A stretch of 64,000 bases of DNA from the NCBI GenBank assembly GCA_031287855.1, contig JAITSL010000034.1, positions 1 to 64,000 of the forward strand, read 5' to 3'. The notes under the pieces are model-generated. The model saw nothing but the letters and a program-made list of their open reading frames with translations. It searched no databases and had not been told where the DNA came from. Below are positions 56,567-64,000 of this stretch, in pieces (within the stretch, counting starts at the first letter, position 1; every line of letters starts with the position of its first letter). The position numbers and the translations under genes are program-made. Source of the DNA: Candidatus Endomicrobiellum roisinitermitis. GTDB lineage: Bacteria > Elusimicrobiota > Endomicrobiia > Endomicrobiales > Endomicrobiaceae.

Positions 56567-57032
56567 AAAAGATGTAGATACTTACTTTATGGCTCAAGCT
56601 TTAAAAGAAGCTTACAAGGCTTATAAGTGTAATGAGGTGCCTGTAGGGGCTGTAATAGTTAAGAATGAGAAGATAGTATCTAGAGGGTTTAATAAATGTA
56701 TTTTTACGTTAGATCCTACAGCTCATGCTGAAATTGTTGCTTTAAGAAAAGCTGCAAAAAAGCTACAAAATTATCGTTTGGATAATTGTTGTATATATGT
56801 TACAATTGAGCCGTGTGTTATGTGTGCTGGAGCTCTAGTAAACGCTAGAATTAAAAAGATTGTTTTTGGTGCATTTGACATAAAAGCAGGTGCTTGTAAA
56901 AGTGTTTTTGAAATAGCTAATAATAAAAAACTTAATCATCAAATAGAAATTTTGTATGGAAAAGAAAAGTACTTAAGTTTAGAATGTGCAAATATTTTAT
57001 GCGATTTTTTTAAGGAAAGAAGAAATAAATAA
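56556..57032 (+). CDS. tadA: tRNA-specific adenosine deaminase TadA
   Basis: Converts A34 to inosine in tRNA-Arg(ACG). Zinc-binding HAEIVAL and PCVMC are intact, with the family's VPVGAVIVKN and ARIKKIVFGAFD. 158 aa. TTG start at 56556 is supported by GGAAG seven bases upstream inside ybgC; an ATG at 56589 is the alternative but would cut the first helix. The end is seven bases before tmRNA. Not to be confused with the pilus ATPase of the same symbol. Confidence 0.9.
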   Translation: MDIKKDVDTYFMAQALKEAYKAYKCNEVPVGAVIVKNEKIVSRGFNKCIFTLDPTAHAEIVALRKAAKKLQNYRLDNCCIYVTIEPCVMCAGALVNARIKKIVFGAFDIKAGACKSVFEIANNKKLNHQIEILYGKEKYLSLECANILCDFFKERRNK

Positions 57033-57038
57033 TATTTT

Positions 57039-57430
57039 GGGGGTGAACAGGGTTCGACGGGAGTGGTATAAATAATGACAGCAGGTCGGAGTTGGTCGAT
57101 GGCTCCGTAAAAATCGACCGAAAAATAAACAACGATAAATTCGTTCCAATGCAAAGCGTTAAACCTTTTATGGGTTTTGGCGCGATGCCAATAGCTGCTT
57201 AATGTAGCTTCGTTTTACTTCTGACACCTGCTATGAAGATAAAACGACAAGAGCAGGTTAGTTTTAAGTAGCTTGTACCGTCAACTTAAAATAAAAATTA
57301 AACGGTACTGGTTTATAGCGTAGTTCTGTTCGAAAATAGCGCTATAAACGAGAAATAATTCCGAACTAAACCTGTAGCGGTCTTATTTAAACATTTTCGG
57401 ACGCGGGTTCGATTCCCGCCACCTCCACCA
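57039..57430 (+). ncRNA. ssrA: Transfer-messenger RNA (tmRNA)
   Basis: 392 nt. Ends pair as a tRNA-like acceptor (GGGGGTG / CACCTCC, then ACCA with an encoded CCA). The 5' part GTTCGACGGG and the 3' T-arm GCGGGTTCGATTCCCGC are canonical. By alignment to the E. coli layout, the tag frame follows CCGAAAAATA and reads roughly NDKFVPMQS-VKPFMGFGAMP-IAA before a TAA, so the tag is long and ends IAA instead of LAA. Pseudoknots follow. It rescues stalled ribosomes with SmpB (not in the window). Confidence 0.93.
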
Positions 57431-57442
57431 TTTTTATATTTG

Positions 57443-57471
57443 TTGACAAGTTTTTCTGTTACTAATATACT
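57443..57471 (+). promoter_or_regulatory. Promoter of the tolC-MFP-RND operon
   Basis: Perfect TTGACA (57443-57448), 17-bp spacer, TATACT (57466-57471). Start near 57478, 28 bases before the tolC ATG. Confidence 0.75.
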
Positions 57472-57505
57472 CACACTATTATTTGTCTGTTAATTTTTAG
57501 ATAAA

Positions 57506-58945
57506 ATGGGGACAAATTTGCTGAGAACAAGAACACTTTATAAAAAATGTATTTTTGTTTTTACAGTATTATTTCTAATATACCTATCTTATAAATCTGT
57601 ATATTGTGAAGATGCATTTCTTGTTAAATGTATGAAAATTGCAGAATCTCGCGATCCTAAATTAATGGCTGCACATGAACAAGTTCAGCTTTCTAGGTCA
57701 AGAACTATTCGTGCAGCAAGGTCACTTTTTCCACAAGTCATGATTCAACATACAAACTCCAAAGGTAAAACTGCAACGGCTACTGATGTTAGCGGTTATG
57801 AATATATCGGAGAATCTTATGGAGTAAAAGCTTCTCAAGCTTTATATGAGGGCTATAGAACCAGAGGTTCTTATGAGTACGAGTCTATGATGGTTACTGC
57901 TTCTAAGTATAATTACACAAAAACTCGCGAAGAGTTGTTTTCAAAAATAAAGTTAGCTTATTATGAATACTTAACATTAAAAAGAGAGTCTCAAACTTTA
58001 GGCAAAGCACACGAAATAGTTGTTGGACTCTTTGATAAGGTTAACAAAGAATATAAAGCAAGAGCTATTTCGCAATTAGACTTATTAGAAGCAGAAAATT
58101 TTAAAGATAGAATAACAGACATGTATGAAGCGGCCAGAATAAATTATGATTTTTCAATAAAGAAACTTGTAAGCCTTGTTGGTATTATAGATATAAAAGA
58201 TGTAAACGTCCAACCATTAGATATGCTGTCAGATAGTGTGCCTGAAATTTCGTTTACCTTAGATAGCTTAATGGACCTTGTTTTAACTAATAACTTAGAT
58301 GTTCAGACAGCAAAAATTCAAACAGAAATGGCTGAGATGAAAATAAAAATAAACCGTTCTAAAGTTATTCCTAAATTCTATATTGAAGGTTTTTATGGTA
58401 GAAGCGGAGAAGCTTTTACTACACAACCTCTTGATCTAACAACTTCTTGGAATGTTGTTGGTAAGCTTTCTTGGGGCTTGTGGGGCAACTCTTTAGAGGC
58501 TAGTTATACGCAAGACAAAACTGATCCAAAAACGATAATAGATGCTAGTAAGAGGATAGATACTCAAACTCAAGATATAAAGTTTTCTTTGTTAGACGAT
58601 TTGGGATATTTTGTTGAATCAAAGGAAAGTGATGTTAGTTTTAGCCAAACAAATGCAGATTATGTTGAAACTTTAAAAACTAAAAGACTTGATACAGAAA
58701 AAGCATATAATGACTATTTAAATTCTTTAAATAATGCAAGAACTTTAAAAAAAGAAATAGCTTTAAGAGAAAGAAAGCTTGCGTTAATGAAAAAGAAAAA
58801 TGCACTTTACGAAGTACAAACTGTAAGTCTAATGGAAGAAGCTTGGAAATATGCAGAAGCTATAGCTTCTTACGCTAAAGCAACTTATCAAAATTATGCA
58901 TCTGTAACTGAAATGGAAAAGCTTACATTAACACCTTTAAGGTAA
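57506..58945 (+). CDS. TolC-family outer-membrane efflux protein
   Basis: 479 aa. Signal-like hydrophobic segment (IFVFTVLFLIYLSYKSVYC), then the TolC helical repeats, with SRSRTIRAARSLFPQV, the alanine-rich ARAISQLDLLEAENFKDR and, in the second repeat, TNNLDVQTAKIQTEMAEM. First gene of a complete tripartite system with the adaptor and two RND permeases downstream. Not closely similar to the TolC at 25.9 kb by eye. Confidence 0.85.
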   Translation: MGTNLLRTRTLYKKCIFVFTVLFLIYLSYKSVYCEDAFLVKCMKIAESRDPKLMAAHEQVQLSRSRTIRAARSLFPQVMIQHTNSKGKTATATDVSGYEYIGESYGVKASQALYEGYRTRGSYEYESMMVTASKYNYTKTREELFSKIKLAYYEYLTLKRESQTLGKAHEIVVGLFDKVNKEYKARAISQLDLLEAENFKDRITDMYEAARINYDFSIKKLVSLVGIIDIKDVNVQPLDMLSDSVPEISFTLDSLMDLVLTNNLDVQTAKIQTEMAEMKIKINRSKVIPKFYIEGFYGRSGEAFTTQPLDLTTSWNVVGKLSWGLWGNSLEASYTQDKTDPKTIIDASKRIDTQTQDIKFSLLDDLGYFVESKESDVSFSQTNADYVETLKTKRLDTEKAYNDYLNSLNNARTLKKEIALRERKLALMKKKNALYEVQTVSLMEEAWKYAEAIASYAKATYQNYASVTEMEKLTLTPLR

Positions 58946-58950
58946 TATGG

Positions 58951-60195
58951 ATGGAGGATAAATTGGAAAAGTTAAAGTATTATTTTTATCTCATTATAGA
59001 TAATGTTACTTTGTTTTTTGAGAGATTATTAGCTAAGTATCCAATTTTTAAAACTAAGATAAATATTTACATTGTTGTTATAAGTTTAATTGTGTTATCT
59101 GTACTTCTTTGTGCATACCTGTTATTTTTTAAGAAAAACAAAAATCAAGAACAAACACAAAACTTGATACAAGTTAAAGTAATGAATGTAGTCAGAAGAG
59201 ATTTTAACGATGAGTATACTGTTATGGGATCAATAAAAGGCGCTGTTGAAAATGATATGCGTTTTGAAATAGATGGCAGAATTGCAGCATATAACTTTAA
59301 AGAAGGTGACAAAATTGTACAAGGTGAAAATATTTGCTCTTTAGACCCAAAAGATGCCATGACAAAAGTAGCTTATGCTAAAAGTAAATATAAAAGCGAT
59401 GAATCTGCTTATTTTTCAGCCAAAGAAAAATATAAAGTATACGAAGACTTATATAAGATGAAAGCTCTTTCGGCAAGCAAACTTTCAGAAACTAAATTTG
59501 AAATAGAATCTTCTGAGCTTAGAGCAAAAGCAGCAAAATCAGAGTTGGATCTTGCTGAATTAACTTTAAAAAAGACAACCCTTATTGCTCCAAGTGACGG
59601 AATTTTAGCAGAAATTATTGTAAAACCAGGCGAGTACGTTACTCAGCAAGACGTTGTATGTAAATTTATAAGTGAGCAAGGTACAAATTTTGAAGTTGAC
59701 GTTCCAGAAAAAGATGTAAAAAAAATGAAAATAGGTCAGAAGGTTAAAATAATAAGTGATGCGTATATAGACAAAGAGTTTGAAGGTCAAATTATAGAAG
59801 TTGCGCCTATTGTTAAAGAAAGGACAAGGACATCAAATATTAAGATTAGTGTGGTAAATGATGATAAGCTTTTGCGTTCTGGTATGTTTGCAAGGGGCAC
59901 TATTTTTATAAAAGAACTAAAAGATGTAGTGTTAGTGCCTACAGATAGTATGATTTCTTTAAACGACACCACGTTTTTAATACCTGTAGTTGTTCCAGAC
60001 TCAGTTCCTTTTGAAGGGACAGTTCAAATGAGACCTTGTGTTATAGGAGATAAAGTTGGAGAACAAACTGTTGTATTGCAAGGTCTTAATATGGAAGATC
60101 TTATTGTTGTAGAAACACAAGGGCAACTTTCTGATGGCATAAAAGTTAAATTTCAAACTGTCGAGCAAGATGAGGATGTGCCTCTTTCTGGGTAA
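58951..60195 (+). CDS. Periplasmic adaptor (membrane fusion protein) of RND efflux
   Basis: 414 aa. N-terminal cytoplasmic tail and one membrane helix (IYIVVISLIVLSVLLCAYLLFF), lipoyl/barrel-sandwich halves (GRIAAYNFKEGDKIVQGE, TLIAPSDGILAEIIVKPGEYV) flanking a coiled-coil hairpin, then the beta-barrel (VGQKVKIISD-like IGQKVKIISD). Links the RND pump to TolC. Start ATG 58951; a TTG at 58963 with GGAGG five bases upstream is an equally good start. Confidence 0.87.
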   Translation: MEDKLEKLKYYFYLIIDNVTLFFERLLAKYPIFKTKINIYIVVISLIVLSVLLCAYLLFFKKNKNQEQTQNLIQVKVMNVVRRDFNDEYTVMGSIKGAVENDMRFEIDGRIAAYNFKEGDKIVQGENICSLDPKDAMTKVAYAKSKYKSDESAYFSAKEKYKVYEDLYKMKALSASKLSETKFEIESSELRAKAAKSELDLAELTLKKTTLIAPSDGILAEIIVKPGEYVTQQDVVCKFISEQGTNFEVDVPEKDVKKMKIGQKVKIISDAYIDKEFEGQIIEVAPIVKERTRTSNIKISVVNDDKLLRSGMFARGTIFIKELKDVVLVPTDSMISLNDTTFLIPVVVPDSVPFEGTVQMRPCVIGDKVGEQTVVLQGLNMEDLIVVETQGQLSDGIKVKFQTVEQDEDVPLSG

Positions 60196-60231
60196 GCTGG
60201 ACATTATTTTTCAAGATACAATAAAGAATGT

Positions 60232-63200
60232 ATGATTGATATAGGAATAAAAAAACCAGTAACTACTTTAATGATGGTTTTTGCGCTGATAATGTTTTCG
60301 TCAGTTATGGCTACTAGGATTCCTGTTGAGTTAAACCCTAGTGCCAAAGCGGGAATGATTAGCGTTATTACGCGTCTTAGAGGTGGCATTGCTGCCAGTG
60401 AAGTAGAAAAAAATGTAACTCGTCCTTTAGAAGAGGTGTTTTCTGAGCTTGGTGGTTTGAGCGAAATGGTTTCTTCTTCAAAGGAGTCAGAATCTAATAT
60501 TATGATGACTTTTCATAATAATATAGATGTGGATTTTGTTGTTATAGATATACGTGAAAAAATTGCCTTAGTAAAACACTTGCTTCCAAAAGAAACCGAG
60601 AAACCAATAATTGCAAAGTTTGAACAATCAGATTCTCCAATAATTATTATGGCTATGAGTTCAAAAAAGTTTTCTACTGAAGAGCTTAGGAATTTAGCCG
60701 AAAAAACTATAAAAGAGAGATTAATGAGAGTTTCTGGAGTGGCAAATATTGAAATTGGCGGCGGCAGAGAAAGGAAACTTTTGATAAACATAGACAATTC
60801 TAAACTAGTAGCTTATAATCTTCCCATTCTTGAAGTTATACAGAAGATAAGTCTTTCAAATATATCAATATCAGCAGGTTCGATAGATCAAGACAACAGA
60901 AGTTTCGTAATTAGAGCTACTGGAGAGTATAATAATGTTGATGAAATAGCAAATACAGGTATTGCAATTACTCCTTCTGGTTCAATAATAAAAATAAAAG
61001 ATATAGGTACGGTTAAAGATTCTTTTTATGAGACAACATCATTTTCTAGGCTTAATATGCAAGCTGTAGTATCTTTATATATTCAAAAAGAATCAGCAGC
61101 AAACACTATGAGCACTGCTAATGAAGCTGTAAAAGTTATAGATAAACTAAGAAGGGAAATAGATCCAAGCGTTGTTTTGACCGTTGTAAAAAATGATGCA
61201 GATTACATAGGGAAAGCAATTTATTCTCTTTGCGAAGCTTTAGTAGTTGGGGCAATATTACTTGCAGGGATATTATTTTTATTTATGAAAAATATTAGAA
61301 ATGTAATAATAGTTGCTACAACTTTACCCTTAAGTCTTTTTATGTCAATAGTTCTTATGCATCTTACAAATCAGACTTTTAATGTTATGACTTTAAGCGG
61401 CCTTGCTATGGGTATGGCAAATGTTATGGACAATGCTATTGTTGTAATAGAAAATATTTCTTTTCATTACCATAGAAAAACTTATAAGACTAAAGAGGAG
61501 CTTGTTGTTAAAGGGACTGCAGAACTTTGGCAACCAATTTTTGCTTCAACGGTTACGACTATAGTGGTATTTTTACCTTTGGTGTTTTTGGATCCAGAAA
61601 TAAGGCAGCTTTATATGCCTTTTGGGTTAACAATTACGTTTGCATTAATAGCGTCTTTAGTAAGTACAATGATATTTGTTCCTCCTCAAATTTATAGATA
61701 TCAAAATAATTTTGAGTTAGAGTTTCAAACTTGGTACGTAAAGATCCAACATGCATATATCAAAATATTAAAATTTGTTTTTAAGAGACAAACTTTTGTT
61801 TGGTTGTTAGTGTTTGTATGTTTTTTGTTTTCTATGAAAATCCTTCAAAGTAGAGACTCTGAATTTATGGATTATGGCAATATAGATATGTTTAGAATAG
61901 GTATACAATTTCCACCCGCTACGCGTATAGAAGTTTCAAATGAAATAGTAAAGAAAATGGAAACTAAGTTACTATCTTTTAGGGATGATGTAAAAAGAGT
62001 TTCTTCTAAAGTAGAAAAATTACATACGTTTATAGAAGTCACAGTTTACCAAGAAGCAGAACGTTTTAAAAATGAATTTCGTAAATTTTTTGGAGATTAC
62101 TCTCCGGCATTTGTTTATTACCAAGACTCAAACACTTCAGGTAGTAAAGAAATGTTTATAGATTTTTTTGGTCAAGACTACGATACTTTAAAGCAACTTG
62201 CGTTTTCTTCGTCTGGGAAATTACAACAAGTTAAAGGACTTACAGATGTTAAGGTAAGAATGAGAGAAGATGAACCGGAGTTTAATCTTTTTGTAGATCA
62301 TCATAAATTAGCTTTGTTTGGGTTAGATGTAAATAGTTTTGGAAATACAATGCATGCCAATCTTAGAGGTTTAATAGCTACACAATATAGGAAAGACGGA
62401 GAACAAATAGAAACTATAGCAAGACTTAACCCTGGTAGTGTAAAAAATATAAACGACGTGTTATTCTTACCTATTATTAATGCGAAAAGAGAAGTTGTTC
62501 GTGTTGGGCAGGTTGCAACAGCTCAACAAGTTAAATCTACTCAAGAAATTTGGCATAAAAATAAAAGGCGTTTTATACAAGTGAGTGCAAATAGAGCTAA
62601 AATAGGTTTGACAACAGCAGCTAAGGATATTAATCAAGCGTTAAAAGATATGAGTTTTCCTAAAGACTATTCTTTTAATCTTTCAGGCGATTATGAAAAA
62701 ACAGTTAATAGTCAGGGGCAATTTATTTTAGCGATTGTTTTAACTGTTATTTTGATATTTTTTGTTTTAGCATCAATTTTTGAATCTTACAAACAGCCGT
62801 TTCTTACTATGTGTGCTTTACCTTTAAGTATAATAGGAGTTGCATTTTCTCTTTGGGTTTTTAAAAAGCCAATAAGTTTGGGAGTTTATATTGGTGTAAT
62901 GATTTTATTTGGCTCTATTGTTTATGGCTCCATTATTATTATAGATAAAATTAATAAAAGAAGAATTGGTAGGACAAACATATTGAGAGTAATTTTTGAA
63001 TCTTGTAAAGAAAGATTAAGACCAGAACTTATAACATTTTTAATGAAGACTTTAGGCCTTTTACCTATGGTTTTAAGCAAAGACGATGCAGCGTCAATGT
63101 GGAGGTCCATGTCTTTAACAGTTCTTTTTGGGACCCTTACGGGCACTCTGCTTACACTTTTAATTATTCCAACTGCTTATTACCTTATGGAAAATCCAAG

Positions 63201-63366
63201 GAATAGTTTTCGTGGCATGTTAAACAATTTAAAGTTTTTGAAGAAGTTTGCTATTCCTATAACAAATAATTTTTTTAGTTTGTTAAGTAAAAAGAAGCAA
63301 CTTAGAATTCCTGGGATTGGTAGGAAAAAAATTGATGATCCAAAACCGCCAAAATTAAAAATTTAA
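60232..63366 (+). CDS. RND efflux permease (first of a tandem pair)
   Basis: 1044 aa. N-terminal MIDIGIKKPVTTLMMVFALI, porter segments VSGVANIEIGGGRERKL, TM4 region GLAMGMANVMDNAIVVIENI, and second-half segments FVLASIFESYKQPFLTMCALPLS and RLRPELITFLMKTLG. In TM4 the usual GLLVDDAIVVVEN has Asn (ANVMDN), leaving one of the two relay aspartates replaced; the pump may rely on its partner. Tandem RND genes with one adaptor resemble MdtBC, which works as a heteromer. Confidence 0.9.
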   Translation: MIDIGIKKPVTTLMMVFALIMFSSVMATRIPVELNPSAKAGMISVITRLRGGIAASEVEKNVTRPLEEVFSELGGLSEMVSSSKESESNIMMTFHNNIDVDFVVIDIREKIALVKHLLPKETEKPIIAKFEQSDSPIIIMAMSSKKFSTEELRNLAEKTIKERLMRVSGVANIEIGGGRERKLLINIDNSKLVAYNLPILEVIQKISLSNISISAGSIDQDNRSFVIRATGEYNNVDEIANTGIAITPSGSIIKIKDIGTVKDSFYETTSFSRLNMQAVVSLYIQKESAANTMSTANEAVKVIDKLRREIDPSVVLTVVKNDADYIGKAIYSLCEALVVGAILLAGILFLFMKNIRNVIIVATTLPLSLFMSIVLMHLTNQTFNVMTLSGLAMGMANVMDNAIVVIENISFHYHRKTYKTKEELVVKGTAELWQPIFASTVTTIVVFLPLVFLDPEIRQLYMPFGLTITFALIASLVSTMIFVPPQIYRYQNNFELEFQTWYVKIQHAYIKILKFVFKRQTFVWLLVFVCFLFSMKILQSRDSEFMDYGNIDMFRIGIQFPPATRIEVSNEIVKKMETKLLSFRDDVKRVSSKVEKLHTFIEVTVYQEAERFKNEFRKFFGDYSPAFVYYQDSNTSGSKEMFIDFFGQDYDTLKQLAFSSSGKLQQVKGLTDVKVRMREDEPEFNLFVDHHKLALFGLDVNSFGNTMHANLRGLIATQYRKDGEQIETIARLNPGSVKNINDVLFLPIINAKREVVRVGQVATAQQVKSTQEIWHKNKRRFIQVSANRAKIGLTTAAKDINQALKDMSFPKDYSFNLSGDYEKTVNSQGQFILAIVLTVILIFFVLASIFESYKQPFLTMCALPLSIIGVAFSLWVFKKPISLGVYIGVMILFGSIVYGSIIIIDKINKRRIGRTNILRVIFESCKERLRPELITFLMKTLGLLPMVLSKDDAASMWRSMSLTVLFGTLTGTLLTLLIIPTAYYLMENPRNSFRGMLNNLKFLKKFAIPITNNFFSLLSKKKQLRIPGIGRKKIDDPKPPKLKI

Positions 63367-63389
63367 ATAAAAAATTTTGAGGAAGCATT

Positions 63390-64000
63390 ATGAGTATAAT
63401 GAGAATGTCTGTAGATAGACCGGTTACGACAATTATGCTATTTTTGTCTATTGGCCTTTTAGGTATAATTTCTTATACAAGAATTCCTCAAGAATTGTTT
63501 CCGTCTATGGAATATCCTCAAATAACTATTATTACAAAATATGATGGTGCTGGTCCTGAAGAAGCAGAAAAGTTAATTAGCAAAATGGTGGAAGAAACAG
63601 CAGGTACTGTAAAGGATATAAAAAGAGTTTCTTCTAATTCTAAAGAAGGAGTGTCTATAGTTACATGTGAATTCCGTTGGGGTACAAATATGGATTTTGC
63701 TGCTATGGATGTACGTGAAAAAATAGACTTGATAAAAGAAAGCTTGCCGAAGGATGCTTTAGATCCTGTAGTTTTAAAGTATAATCCAACTCAAGTTGAG
63801 GCTATGATGCTTTCTGCAAGCTATAAAAGCGGCGATTCTTCAGCTATAAAAATGGCTGAATTAAGAAGGATGGCAAAAAAAAATATTAAAGATGAACTTG
63901 AACGTGTTGAAGGTGTTGCAAAAGTTGAGCTTAGGGGTGGAGAAGAAAAGGAAATTTTAATTGAAATAGACAAAGGGAGGTTGCTTGCAAATCAAGTTTC
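63390..64000 (+). CDS. RND efflux permease (second of the pair, partial)
   Basis: Starts at ATG 63390 after GAGGAAG and stays open to the window edge (203 codons seen). The N-terminus SVDRPVTTIMLFLSIGLLGI, FPSMEYPQITIITKYDGAGP and LERVEGVAKVELRGGEEKEI are standard RND first-half features. It follows the first permease by 23 bases. The rest is outside the window. Confidence 0.9.
   Translation, partial: MSIMRMSVDRPVTTIMLFLSIGLLGIISYTRIPQELFPSMEYPQITIITKYDGAGPEEAEKLISKMVEETAGTVKDIKRVSSNSKEGVSIVTCEFRWGTNMDFAAMDVREKIDLIKESLPKDALDPVVLKYNPTQVEAMMLSASYKSGDSSAIKMAELRRMAKKNIKDELERVEGVAKVELRGGEEKEILIEIDKGRLLANQV

Overview
The window is AT-rich and densely coded, with signatures of a Gram-negative anaerobe: two TolC/RND export systems, a Pmp-like autotransporter, a Tad pilus locus, a trimeric NAD(P)-type [FeFe] hydrogenase with the maturase HydG, and FeoAB. 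A hydrogen-evolving fermenter with a full riboflavin operon, ThyX, a CIRCE-like groESL operator, several freshly broken genes and dispersed palindromic repeats fits a host-associated Elusimicrobiota/Endomicrobium-type bacterium. That placement is inference from gene content; no rRNA is present to prove it.

Layout. 1-5.8 kb: end of an unrecognised gene, a terminator, palindromic repeat copy 1, thrS, hydG, groES-groEL with a sigma70 promoter overlapped by a CIRCE-like operator. 5.9-11.0 kb (minus): dprA-topA-xerC-hypothetical. 11.1-15.3 kb: repeat copy 2, tRNA-Lys, tRNA-Glu, purA, thyX, a CPA2 antiporter and a small secreted protein. 15.6-20.0 kb: hydrogenase operon (NuoE-like, NuoF-like, [FeFe] catalytic subunit). 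20-24.5 kb: ruvX, mltG, a cysteine desulfurase, a 32-aa membrane peptide, yajQ and a wrecked response regulator. 24.5-35.9 kb: a long co-directional run of a RumA-like methyltransferase, tolC, an RND permease and a Tad locus (tadE, an unlisted 57-aa Flp pilin, cpaB, a CpaF ATPase with an extra N-terminal domain, tadB, tadC). 36-39 kb: repeat copy 3 and the autotransporter. 39.1-42.8 kb: FMN riboswitch plus ribD-ribE-ribBA-ribH. 42.9-44.6 kb: decayed accessory genes (a DUF4143-type ATPase that lost its P-loop, an Abi-like remnant) next to tRNA-Gln. 44.7-51 kb: yqeY, two envelope proteins, bioB, hom and an aminotransferase. 51-56.1 kb: a broken HU gene, feoB, a glycosyltransferase-FeoA fused frame, a decayed MNT/HEPN pair and repeat copy 4. 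56.2-57.4 kb: a ybgC thioesterase, tRNA adenosine deaminase and tmRNA. 57.5-64 kb: tolC, a periplasmic adaptor and two successive RND permeases, the last cut by the window edge.

The two strongest unexplained signals are (i) a family of about 200-bp imperfect palindromes with conserved terminal inverted repeats (four copies plus a fragment, all between genes or at gene ends), and (ii) a set of pseudogenes whose lesions sit repeatedly in poly-A tracts, one of which appears to have fused a glycosyltransferase to FeoA. The decayed genes are of regulatory, nucleoid and defence/toxin-antitoxin type, while core metabolism is intact; this is the pattern of an early-stage reducing genome. All promoter calls are by eye.
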